Source: VRUE01 sp035260485 (GTDB taxonomy: Bacteria > Actinomycetota > Thermoleophilia > Solirubrobacterales > 70-9). Taken from it: a stretch of 27,081 bases of DNA. Position 1 is the first letter of the stretch; each line of letters starts with the position of its first letter. Both the position numbers and the translations under genes were made by a program. Under the pieces are notes generated by a model. It made no database searches and was not told the DNA's origin. It saw nothing but the letters and a program-made list of their open reading frames with translations. The DNA lies in contig DATFVC010000005.1 of assembly GCA_035260485.1 (NCBI GenBank), positions 1 to 27,081 of the forward strand. The letters run 5' to 3'. Of this stretch, positions 8,117-14,765 are shown piece after piece.

Positions 8117-9048
8117 TAGGGGGCCAGCGCCTCGATCGTCCCGCCCAGCGCATCCGGCGGGACGATTGGAGTGAGGATCGGCAGCGTCACGCCGTCGGCG
8201 ACGAAGGCGTCGAGGCGCTCGCGCATCTGCTCGGGGGCGCCGAAGATGAACATGTCCTCGATCAGCTCCCAGGGCGCCGCCGCGGCCGCGCCCTGGCGGT
8301 CGCCCGCCTCCCAGGCGGCGACCATCGGCTCGATCTGCTCGCCATAGCCGAGCCAGCGGTAGAAGGCGGCGTAGACCGGGACGGTGATGTAGGAGGAGAA
8401 CATGAAGCGGGCCAGCGGCTCGACCGCCTCGCGCTCGCCCGGCAGGCAGAAGAAGCGGCAAAGCAGCTCGAAGCCCTGCGGCGCCCCCTGCAGCTGAGCG
8501 GTCACCTTGGGCAGGCCGCCGAGCGGGAGGAAGTTGGTGAAGGCGCCCTCGGCGCGCTCCACCGCCAACTCCAGCATCTTGCCGCGCAGCGCCGCGAGCA
8601 CGATCGGCACCCGCTGGGCCGGCGCCGTCTCCAGCTTGAAGCCGCTCGCGGTGCGCTCGCCGTCGAGCGCCACCCGCAGGAACTCCAGCGTCTCGCGCAC
8701 CTTGCTCAGCGGCCGCTCGAAGGGGATCCCGTTCCAGCCCTCGACGATCCGGTCCGAGGAGGAGCCGATACCGAGCACGAAGCGCCCCCGCGAGGCGTCG
8801 GCAAGCGCCGCCGCCTCCTGTGCCAGCAGCGCCGGGCCGCGCTGGAAGACGCCGACGATTCCGGTCCCCAGCCGGGCCCGCTCGGTCCAGGCGGCACTCA
8901 AGGCGAGCGGCGTGAAGCCGTCCGGGCCGTTCGTCTCGCCGCTCCAAAGGTCGGTGTAGCCGGCCGCCTCGGCACGCTTCACGAGCTCCTCGTGCGCGGC
9001 CAGCGGGGTGCCCGGCAGCGGCAGCGTCAATCCCCATCTCTGATCCAC
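8116..9048 (-). CDS. LLM-class F420-dependent oxidoreductase
   Basis: 310 aa luciferase-like (TIM-barrel) oxidoreductase. The N-terminus WGLTLPLPG, AEAAGYTDLWSGETNGPDGF, LGTGIVGVFQRGPALLAQEAAALADASRGRFVLGIGSSSD and the C-terminal GAPEQMRERLDAFVADGV are typical of F420-dependent members (coenzyme F420, not FMN, is the usual actinobacterial cofactor). The substrate is unknown. GTG start at 9048; TATGTT (9060-9055, minus strand) stands exactly six bases upstream and there is no Shine-Dalgarno, so a leaderless mRNA is likely. Divergent from glpX. Confidence 0.9.
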   Translation of the reverse strand: MDQRWGLTLPLPGTPLAAHEELVKRAEAAGYTDLWSGETNGPDGFTPLALSAAWTERARLGTGIVGVFQRGPALLAQEAAALADASRGRFVLGIGSSSDRIVEGWNGIPFERPLSKVRETLEFLRVALDGERTASGFKLETAPAQRVPIVLAALRGKMLELAVERAEGAFTNFLPLGGLPKVTAQLQGAPQGFELLCRFFCLPGEREAVEPLARFMFSSYITVPVYAAFYRWLGYGEQIEPMVAAWEAGDRQGAAAAAPWELIEDMFIFGAPEQMRERLDAFVADGVTLPILTPIVPPDALGGTIEALAP

Positions 9049-9061
9049 GCTGAGAACATAT

Positions 9062-9097
9062 CCGCCACCTCCTCCGCTTCGCGTCCGGGGGTGGCGG
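9062..9097. repeat. Structured repeat family B, copy 2 (hairpin with conserved 20-nt loop)
   Basis: CCGCCACC (9062-9069) pairs with GGTGGCGG (9090-9097) around the same 20-nt loop (9070-9089) as the copy at 268-301. The right arm can pair instead with GCCGCC at 9102-9107 (GGCGGC 9093-9098, loop TGG), giving a mutually exclusive small hairpin. It lies just upstream of the LLM gene's -10-like box, in the divergent promoter region. Confidence 0.75.
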
Positions 9098-9180
9098 CTG
9101 GGCCGCCATATCGGCCCCGCTCGCGAAGTATCAGATCGTGACGCTCGCTAATCGGTTCGTCATGGATAGGCTGCTGGAAA

Positions 9181-10176
9181 ATGGAGGCGTCCTCGCAAAA
9201 GCCCGACCGCAACCTCGCCCTGGAGCTGGTGCGGGTGACCGAGGCGGCGGCGCTGGCCGCCGCGCGCTGGGTCGGGCGCGGCGACAAGATCGCCGCCGAC
9301 CAGGCCGCGGTCGACGCGATGCGCTTCGTGCTCGACTCGGTCTCGATGGACGGGGTCGTGGTGATCGGCGAGGGGGAGAAGGACGAGGCGCCGATGCTCT
9401 ACAACGGCGAGCAGATCGGCGACGGCAGCCCGCCGGTGGTCGACATCGCCGTCGACCCGCTCGAGGGAACGCGGCTCTGCGCCCTCGGCATGCCCAGCGC
9501 GCTCGCCGTCATCGCCCTCGCCGAGCGCGGCACGATGTTCGACCCTGGCCCCTGCGTCTACATGGAGAAGATGGCCGGTGGTGAGGAAATCGCCGACCTG
9601 CTCGACCTCGACCGGCCGCTGCCGGAGACGTTGAAGCTGATCGCCGAGCGCAAGGGCGGCAGCGTCGGCGATGTCACCGTCGTCATGCTCGACCGCCCTC
9701 GCCACGAGGAGGCGATGCGCGAAGTTCGCGAGGCCGGCGGGCGCATCCGCCTGATCACCGACGGCGACGTCTCCGCCGCCCTGCTCGCGGTCAGCGATCG
9801 TTCCCCGGTAGATCTGCTCTGGGGAATCGGCGGCACGCCCGAGGGCGTTCTTTCCTCCGCGGCGCTGAAGTCGATGGGGGGGCAGCTGCTCGGCCGCCTC
9901 TGGCCCCGCGACGACGGGGAGCGCAGCACGGCGGTCGATGCCGGCTACGATCTCGACCGCGTCCTCACGGCGGATGACCTCTGCTCTGGCGATGATGTCT
10001 TCTTCTCCGCCAGCGGTGTTACCGACGGCGACGTCTTGCAGGGCGTCCGCTACCGCGGCTCCGGCGCCAGCACCGAATCGCTCGTGATGCGCTCCCGTTC
10101 GGGCACCGTGCGTCGTGTCCAGGCCCGCCATGATCGCTCCAAGCTGCGCGCGATCACCGGCGAGCGCTACGGCTGA
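9181..10176 (+). CDS. glpX: Class II fructose-1,6-bisphosphatase (GlpX type)
   Basis: Gluconeogenic phosphatase converting fructose 1,6-bisphosphate to fructose 6-phosphate; the main FBPase of actinobacteria. 331 aa, full length. Characteristic motifs: AAALAAARWVGRGDKIAADQAAVDAMR, VVIGEGEKDEAPMLYNGEQIG (about residues 60-80, metal-binding Glu/Asp), DIAVDPLEGTRLCA (about 87-100), GGSVGDVTVVMLDRPRH, LITDGDVSAAL, GIGGTPEGVLSSAALKSMGGQ. ATG at 9181; TAGGCT (9167-9172) is eight bases upstream, again with little or no Shine-Dalgarno. Confidence 0.96.
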   Translation: MEASSQKPDRNLALELVRVTEAAALAAARWVGRGDKIAADQAAVDAMRFVLDSVSMDGVVVIGEGEKDEAPMLYNGEQIGDGSPPVVDIAVDPLEGTRLCALGMPSALAVIALAERGTMFDPGPCVYMEKMAGGEEIADLLDLDRPLPETLKLIAERKGGSVGDVTVVMLDRPRHEEAMREVREAGGRIRLITDGDVSAALLAVSDRSPVDLLWGIGGTPEGVLSSAALKSMGGQLLGRLWPRDDGERSTAVDAGYDLDRVLTADDLCSGDDVFFSASGVTDGDVLQGVRYRGSGASTESLVMRSRSGTVRRVQARHDRSKLRAITGERYG

Positions 10177-10249
10177 GCTGCAATCCACGGGCCGGTGAGC
10201 GCCGCCGGTTAGATTGCCGGGACTCGACTACGGGTAAGGGAGCCCGCCA

Positions 10250-10636
10250 ATTGACATCGGCATCGCACTTCCCAACGCCGTACCCGGCACGACCGGTGGG
10301 CTGGATCGCCAGCGGCTCGGCCCCCGATCAGGCCCGCAAGGGCGGGCTGCCTGGAGCGACGCCGGGCGCGACGGCAAGCCGCACCTGATGGCGCTCGTCT
10401 ACTTCTCGCTTGGCGGTCGCGCCGAGGATGATGTGCGCGAGAACCTGATGGACTACTACGCCTGGCTAGGCGAGGAGATCGACGCCATGATCGCCGGCGG
10501 CGCCGCCAAGGATGCCGAGACGGTCAAGCAGCACATGGCGGCCTACGGGGAGGCGGGCTGCGACGAGCTGATCTTCTGCCCGAGCTCCAGCGATCCGCTG
10601 CAGGTCGGCCTGCTCGCCGACGCCGCCGAGCTCTGA
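10250..10636 (+). pseudogene. Collapsed LLM-class F420-dependent oxidoreductase
   Basis: Remnant of a second luciferase-like oxidoreductase. From 10253 the frame reads DIGIALPNAVPGT, a typical N-terminus of the family. The next block, in another frame, reads RPVGWIASGSAPDQARKGG (about 10292-10348), resembling the late GG[YW]I.GG..PD region. Then the first frame resumes with AAWSDAGRDGKPHLMALVYFSLGGRAEDDV and continues to the stop as a family C-terminus (YYAWLGEE, AAYGEAGCDELIFCPSSSDPLQVGLLADAA). About 190 codons of the barrel are missing and a frameshift lies near 10343-10352. An 82-codon frame starting ATG at 10388 is open but lacks any active site, so it is probably not functional. Confidence 0.78.
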
Positions 10637-10654
10637 GGCCGGCTCGCGCCTCAG
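10633..10654. terminator. Bidirectional hairpin between convergent genes
   Basis: CTGAGGC (10633-10639), 8-nt loop, GCCTCAG (10648-10654). The stop codons of the pseudogene (TGA) and of the minus-strand SnoaL-like gene (TCA on plus) both lie inside the arms. Confidence 0.45.
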
Positions 10655-11085
10655 TCGAGCAGGCCGACCTGGCGCAGGATCGAGACCGAGTCCGAGTAGA
10701 CGTCCTTGCGCTTGACCAGGCCGCTCTCGAAGGGGATCGAGTCGATCCCGTCCCAGGAGATCGTGTGCCCGGTCGGCGCCGCTTCGAGATCGCCGCGCTG
10801 CATCGGGTTGGAATGGGTCGCGGTTGCCGTCCACTCCTGCACGACCAGCCCCTCGCGAACGTAGAGCCGCCGCGTCTCGAATTTCAGATCGGGCCAGGTC
10901 GCGAAGATCGAGGCGATGTGCCCGCGCACCTCCTCACCCGTGGCCGACTCGCCCGCGGTGTGGTTGGCAAAGACGATGTCGGCCGCGTGCATCGCCATGA
11001 TCGCGTCGAGGTCCTGCGCGTTCCAGGCATCGTTGTAGCGCCCGATCGTCACGGTGAGGTTGTCGATGGAGTCCGCATCGCTCAT
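10651..11085 (-). CDS. SnoaL-like / NTF2-fold protein
   Basis: 144 aa from ATG 11085 (MSDADSIDNL). NTF2-fold, polyketide cyclase SnoaL-like family: YNDAWNAQDLDAIMAMHAADIVF, helix-rich start, TGEEVRGHIASIFATWPDLKFE, REGLVVQEWTATATH, SWDGIDSIPFESGLVKRKDVYSD. Such proteins are small isomerases, cyclases or ligand-binding proteins; the substrate cannot be told. A GTG at 11094 would add three residues but would fall inside TAAAGT (11098-11093), a -10-like box seven bases before the ATG, so the ATG is preferred. Divergent from the YdeI-like gene across 23 nt. Confidence 0.85.
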   Translation of the reverse strand: MSDADSIDNLTVTIGRYNDAWNAQDLDAIMAMHAADIVFANHTAGESATGEEVRGHIASIFATWPDLKFETRRLYVREGLVVQEWTATATHSNPMQRGDLEAAPTGHTISWDGIDSIPFESGLVKRKDVYSDSVSILRQVGLLD

Positions 11086-11092
11086 GCGAGTC

Positions 11093-11101
11093 ACTTTAAT
11101 T
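11093..11101. promoter_or_regulatory. Overlapping divergent -10-like boxes (SnoaL-like / YdeI-like)
   Basis: The AT-rich ACTTTAATT reads TAAAGT on the minus strand, seven bases before the ATG at 11085. It also reads TTTAAT (or TTAATT) on the plus strand, eight (or seven) bases before the ATG at 11109. Both genes could only be leaderless from these boxes, and the two polymerases would compete for the same site. Confidence 0.4.
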
Positions 11102-11108
11102 TGTCCCG

Positions 11109-11687
11109 ATGCCCGACGACGAGCTGCCGATCATGTTGTTCGCCGCGCCAGCCGAGCTGGAGGCGTGGCTGGAGCGGGAACACGCGAGCTCTGCCGGGCT
11201 CTGGCTGAAGATCGCCAAGAAAGGCTCCGGTGTGACGAGTGTCAGCTATGCCGAGGCGCTCGAGGCAGCGCTCTGCTTCGGCTGGATCGACAGTCAGAAG
11301 CGGGGCCTCGACGAGAAGCATTTCCTGCAGCGCTTCACGCCGCGACGCCCGCGCGGCCGCTGGTCGCGGATCAATCGCGAGAAGGCGGAAGAGCTGATCG
11401 CGGCCGGGAGGATGCAGCCTGCCGGACTGACCCAGGTCGAGGCGGCGAAGGCCGATGGCCGCTGGGACGCCGCCTACGAGGGTCAGCGCACGGCCGAGGT
11501 TCCGCCAGACCTTCAGCGCGAGCTCGAGCGCAACGCCGTCGCCCGCGAGTTCTTCGCCACGCTCGACAGCGCCAACCGCTACGCGATCGTCTATCGGTTG
11601 GAAGAGGCGAAGAAGCAGGAGACGCGGCAGAGGAGGCTGCGAAAGTTCATCGGCATGTTGGAGCGAGGGGAGAAGGTCCATGGCTGA
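11109..11687 (+). CDS. YdeI/OmdA family protein
   Basis: 192 aa. Family sequence throughout: SSAGLWLKIAKKGSGVTSVSYAEALEAALCFGWIDSQKRGLDEKHFLQRFTPRRPRGRWSRINREKAEELIAAGRM, then AAKADGRWDAAYE and the C-terminal helical PPDLQRELERNAVAREFFATLDSANRYAIVYRLEEAKKQETRQRRLRKFIGMLERGE. YdeI/OmdA members are linked to stress or antimicrobial resistance in some bacteria but have no defined biochemical activity. Its last eight bases overlap the start of the amine oxidase gene, so the two are translationally coupled. Confidence 0.88.
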   Translation: MPDDELPIMLFAAPAELEAWLEREHASSAGLWLKIAKKGSGVTSVSYAEALEAALCFGWIDSQKRGLDEKHFLQRFTPRRPRGRWSRINREKAEELIAAGRMQPAGLTQVEAAKADGRWDAAYEGQRTAEVPPDLQRELERNAVAREFFATLDSANRYAIVYRLEEAKKQETRQRRLRKFIGMLERGEKVHG

Positions 11688-13050
11688 GCAGGAGCGACTC
11701 AGCGCCGATGTCGCTGTGATCGGGGGCGGCCTCTCCGGCCTGTGGGCGGCGCGGGCTCTCGCCGACACCGGCCGCGAGGTCGTGGTCCTTGAGGCGCGCG
11801 ATCGGGTCGGTGGCCGGTTGTTCAACTCGACTCTGGGAGACGGGGTGAGGATCGACCTCGGTGGGCAGTGGGTCGGCTCGGACCACGTCCGGGTCCAGCG
11901 GCTCGCCGGCGAGCTGGGAATCGAGATCTTCCCCCAACACGGCGCCGGGCGGAACCTGCTCGATGTCGGTGGCAAGCGCCGCCGCTACCGCGGCACCATC
12001 CCCCGCCTCGGCCCGCGTGTCCTCTGGGACATCTTCGTCGCCCGCCGTCGCTTCGATCGCCTGGCGCGTGCGGTGGGCGCCGATGCCCCCTGGGGCGCCG
12101 AGCGTGCCGCGGAGCTCGACCGCGAGACCCTCGCCGAGTGGTGCGAGCGCAACGTCCATACCGAGGTCGCCCGCGAGCTGATCGGCCTGGCCGGTCGCAC
12201 GGTGTGGGGGGCCGGGCCGGAGGAGCTGTCGATGCTCCACGTCCTCTTCTATGTCGCCGCGGCGGGCAGCTTCGACAAGCTGATCGACACCGAGGGTGGC
12301 GCCCAGCAGGACCGCCTCGATGGCGGCGCCCAGCTGTTGCCCCTGGGTCTGGCCGAATCGCTCGGCGACCGGGTGCGGCTCGGGGTACCGGTCCGCCGGG
12401 CCTTGCAGAGCGATGCCGGTGTCCGGATCGTGGCGGACGGCCTCGAGGTCGAGGCCGAGCGGGCGATCATCGCCGCTCCCCCTGCGATCGCGGCCCGGAT
12501 CGAGCTCGACCCCCTGTCCCCGGGGCGTCCGCAGCTCGCCGAGCAGCTGCGTCCTGGAGCGCTGACCAAGTGCATGGCTCTCTACGAGGAGCCGTTCTGG
12601 CGCGCCGACGGGCTCAGTGGTGAGTCGGTCACCGACGCTGGACCGGTCACGCTCACCTTCGACAGCTCGCCCCGGGACGGCTCGGCCGGCGTCCTGCTTG
12701 GCTTTGTCGGCGGCCCTGAGGCGCGCGAGCTGGCGGCAATGCCGGCAGCAGAGCGCCGCGCCCCGGTCCTTGCTTGCTTCGAGCGCCTCTTCGGCGCCCG
12801 GGCCGCGCAGCCGCTCGAGTACGCCGAACAGACCTGGACCGAAGAGGAGTGGTCGGGCGGCGGTCCGACCTCGAACTTTGGCCTTGGCGGCTGGACCGGG
12901 TGCGGCCCCGCCCTGCGCAAGCCCGTCGGCCGCGTCCACTGGGCCGGCACCGAGACCGCGACGGTTTGGAGCGGCTACATGGAGGGCGCCCTCCAGGCGG
13001 GCGAGCGGGTTGCGGCTGAGGTTCTGGAAAGCGGCCGCGCGGTGGGTTAG
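11680..13050 (+). CDS. Flavin-dependent amine oxidase family protein
   Basis: 456 aa from ATG 11680 (MAEQERLSADVAVIGGGLSGL), preceded by a purine-rich GAGGGGAGAAGG site; upstream in-frame codons lie inside the YdeI-like gene. FAD-binding dinucleotide fold near the N-terminus (VIGGGLSGLWAARALADTGREVVVLEARDRVGGR), then GGQWVG, substrate-domain LTFDSS, and the C-terminal FAD motif VHWAGTETATVWSGYMEGALQAGERVAAEVL. This is monoamine/putrescine oxidase-like; it oxidises a primary or secondary amine to an imine with H2O2 release. The substrate is not deducible. Overlaps the YdeI-like gene by eight bases. Confidence 0.92.
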   Translation: MAEQERLSADVAVIGGGLSGLWAARALADTGREVVVLEARDRVGGRLFNSTLGDGVRIDLGGQWVGSDHVRVQRLAGELGIEIFPQHGAGRNLLDVGGKRRRYRGTIPRLGPRVLWDIFVARRRFDRLARAVGADAPWGAERAAELDRETLAEWCERNVHTEVARELIGLAGRTVWGAGPEELSMLHVLFYVAAAGSFDKLIDTEGGAQQDRLDGGAQLLPLGLAESLGDRVRLGVPVRRALQSDAGVRIVADGLEVEAERAIIAAPPAIAARIELDPLSPGRPQLAEQLRPGALTKCMALYEEPFWRADGLSGESVTDAGPVTLTFDSSPRDGSAGVLLGFVGGPEARELAAMPAAERRAPVLACFERLFGARAAQPLEYAEQTWTEEEWSGGGPTSNFGLGGWTGCGPALRKPVGRVHWAGTETATVWSGYMEGALQAGERVAAEVLESGRAVG

Positions 13051-13091
13051 GGTCGGTCTGACCGCCTCCCCACCAGAACGGAGCCTCCTGC

Positions 13092-13604
13092 ATGGCGTAT
13101 GAGATGAAGATTCGTGGCACCGAGGACGAGGTGAAGATCCGCAGCCCCTGGGCTGCCGCCTTGCTGCCGATCGTCACGCTCGGCATCTACCACCTGGTCT
13201 GGTGGTACCGGATCAACCGCGAGCTGCGCGACTACGGCAAAGCCAAGGGGTACGACCTCGGCCAGAACCCGACCAACTCGGTGCTGGCGCTGTTTCCCGG
13301 CGGCATCATCGTCATTCCGGCCCTGATCACCTACTGGCGCGGGACCAAGCGCGTCATGGGCGCTTCGCGCCTTGGTGGGAAGGAGCCGCTAAACGGCTGG
13401 ATCGCGATCATCCTCTATCTGCTCCTCTCGCCGGGTCTTTGGGCCTATATCCAGGTCTCGCTCAACGACCTCTGGCGCCAGGAGGCTGAAGCCCTGCCCG
13501 GCCAGGAGCCGCCGCCGAGCCCGTCGGCTGAGATGCCGCCGCCCCTGCCACCGGAGCAACAGCAGCCCGCGAGCCCACCGCCGCCGGAGCAGCCGCCCCA
13601 ATAG
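13092..13604 (+). CDS. DUF4234 membrane protein with proline-rich tail
   Basis: 170 aa. DUF4234 core in residues 1-130: EVKIRSPWAAALLPIVTLGIYHLVWWYRINRELRDYG, followed by two more hydrophobic segments (about 65-85 and 100-122) and NDLWRQEA. The last 40 residues are Pro/Gln/Glu-rich (PPPSPSAEMPPPLPPEQQQP), probably a flexible cytoplasmic or surface tail. Start ATG after GGAG (about 13080). TAGGGT (13048-13053) followed by the small palindrome CGGTC-T-GACCG (13054-13064) precedes it. The function of the family is unknown. Confidence 0.88.
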   Translation: MAYEMKIRGTEDEVKIRSPWAAALLPIVTLGIYHLVWWYRINRELRDYGKAKGYDLGQNPTNSVLALFPGGIIVIPALITYWRGTKRVMGASRLGGKEPLNGWIAIILYLLLSPGLWAYIQVSLNDLWRQEAEALPGQEPPPSPSAEMPPPLPPEQQQPASPPPPEQPPQ

Positions 13605-13620
13605 ACATCGATGCCGGTGG

Positions 13621-13668
13621 ACGTGCCGGTGATTAAGCACCATTGTGGTCCTATAACCACCGGCACGT
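13621..13668. repeat. Palindromic element family A, divergent copy A4
   Basis: 48 bp. ACGTGCCGGTG (13621-13631) pairs with CACCGGCACGT (13658-13668); inner ATTAAG and CTATAA blocks keep the TTA/TAA of the family, and the centre ACCA-TTG-TGGT replaces CCATATGG. It shares the outer ACGTGCCGG/CCGGCACGT arms with A1-A3 but differs inside, with partly matched changes. It lies between the DUF4234 stop and rlmN. Confidence 0.7.
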
Positions 13669-13682
13669 AGGCTGCGGGTCGC

Positions 13683-13688
13683 TACGCT
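13683..13688 (+). promoter_or_regulatory. -10-like box of rlmN
   Basis: TACGCT ends exactly six bases before the GTG start of rlmN and no Shine-Dalgarno is present, as expected for a leaderless mRNA. Confidence 0.35.
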
Positions 13689-13694
13689 CGGCGG

Positions 13695-14678
13695 GTGGAC
13701 CGCGCGCTCCTGAAGCAAACTCTCGCTGAGACCGGCGAGGCGCCTTACCGGGTCTCCCAGGTGTGGGAGTGGGTCGCGCGCGGGGTGCGGTCCTACGCCG
13801 AGATGACCAACCTGCCGGGTGCGCTGCGCGAGCGGCTCGAGGCGGGGGTTCCGCTCTCGACCCTGATTCTGCGGTCGGAGGCGAAATCCGACGACGGCAC
13901 CGTCAAGGCGCTCTTCCACACCGCCGACGGGCGGCCGATCGAGGCGGTGCTGATGCGCTACCGCGACGGGCGCCGCTCGGTCTGCGTCTCCTCGCAGTCG
14001 GGCTGCCCGCTGACCTGCAGCTTCTGCGCCACCGGCCAGATGAAGTTCGGCCGCAACCTGAGCGCGGACGAGATCCTCGACCAGGCGCTCCACTTCCGTC
14101 GCGCCGAAGCGATCGACCACGTCGTCTTCATGGGCATGGGGGAGCCGACGATGAACCTCGAGGCGGTGCTCGGCGCCTGCGAGCGGCTGCCCGACCTCGG
14201 AGTCACCCATCGGCGCACGGCGATCTCGACGGTCGGCTGGGTGCCGGGGATCGACCGCCTCGCCGAGTGCGAGATGCCGCTCAGCCTCGCCCTCTCCCTC
14301 CACGCCCCAAACGACGGTCTGCGCTCGCAGCTGATGCCGGTCAACGATCGCTATCCGCTGGCAGAGGTGCTGGCGGCCTGCGAGCGCTACCGTGCTCGCC
14401 GCCGCCGCAAGATCTTCGTCGAGTACGTGATGCTGGACGGCGTCAACGACATGCCCGAGCACGCGCGCGAGCTCGCCGCCCTGCTCGACCGCCGTGTCTA
14501 CAAGGTCAACCTGATCCCCTACAACCCGACCGGCGCCTACGACGGCTCGTCGCCCGAGCGGATCGAGTGCTTCCGCGCGATCCTCGCCGAGCACGGCCTC
14601 GCCGCCACCGTGCGCCTCACCCGCGGCCGCGACATCGACGCGGCCTGCGGACAGCTAGCCGCCTCGGTCTCCGGGTGA
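13695..14678 (+). CDS. rlmN: 23S rRNA (A2503-C2)/tRNA (A37-C2) methyltransferase RlmN
   Basis: Radical-SAM enzyme that methylates C2 of A2503 in 23S rRNA and of A37 in some tRNAs. 327 aa, slightly shorter than E. coli RlmN at the N-terminus. [4Fe-4S] cluster cysteines C104-x3-C108-x2-C111 in SGCPLTCSFCATGQMKFGRNL; FMGMGEPTMNL (SAM-binding GEP), TVGWVPGIDRLAE, SLALSLHAPND, YVMLDGVND, VNLIPYNP, and the C-terminal catalytic Cys in RGRDIDAACGQLA. GTG start at 13695 with a TACGCT box six bases upstream. Confidence 0.96.
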   Translation: MDRALLKQTLAETGEAPYRVSQVWEWVARGVRSYAEMTNLPGALRERLEAGVPLSTLILRSEAKSDDGTVKALFHTADGRPIEAVLMRYRDGRRSVCVSSQSGCPLTCSFCATGQMKFGRNLSADEILDQALHFRRAEAIDHVVFMGMGEPTMNLEAVLGACERLPDLGVTHRRTAISTVGWVPGIDRLAECEMPLSLALSLHAPNDGLRSQLMPVNDRYPLAEVLAACERYRARRRRKIFVEYVMLDGVNDMPEHARELAALLDRRVYKVNLIPYNPTGAYDGSSPERIECFRAILAEHGLAATVRLTRGRDIDAACGQLAASVSG

Positions 14679-14728
14679 CGCTTCCGACTCTGTCCCGGCC
14701 ATAGGGTGGTAAAAGTCACCTACGGCGA

Positions 14729-14759
14729 CTGGCCAGCCAGCCAGTTGGCCAGCTAGGAT
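14729..14759 (+). promoter_or_regulatory. P450 promoter with operator-like inverted repeat
   Basis: CTGGCCA (14729-14735) and TGGCCAG (14746-14752) form an inverted repeat with a 10-nt spacer itself built of CCAG units. TAGGAT (14754-14759) follows at once and ends six bases before the P450 ATG. A regulator bound to the repeat would cover the promoter. No cognate regulator gene is in sight. Confidence 0.4.
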
Positions 14760-14765
14760 CGAGGG

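Noticed and set aside
10388..10636. Stand-alone 82-residue protein
   Set aside because: It is the C-terminal end of a luciferase-like oxidoreductase whose N-terminal and middle fragments remain just upstream, so a pseudogene is the better reading.
13671..13694. Further repeat in GGGTCGCTACGCTCGG before rlmN
   Set aside because: No second copy was found in the window, and the stretch is explained as the rlmN promoter.
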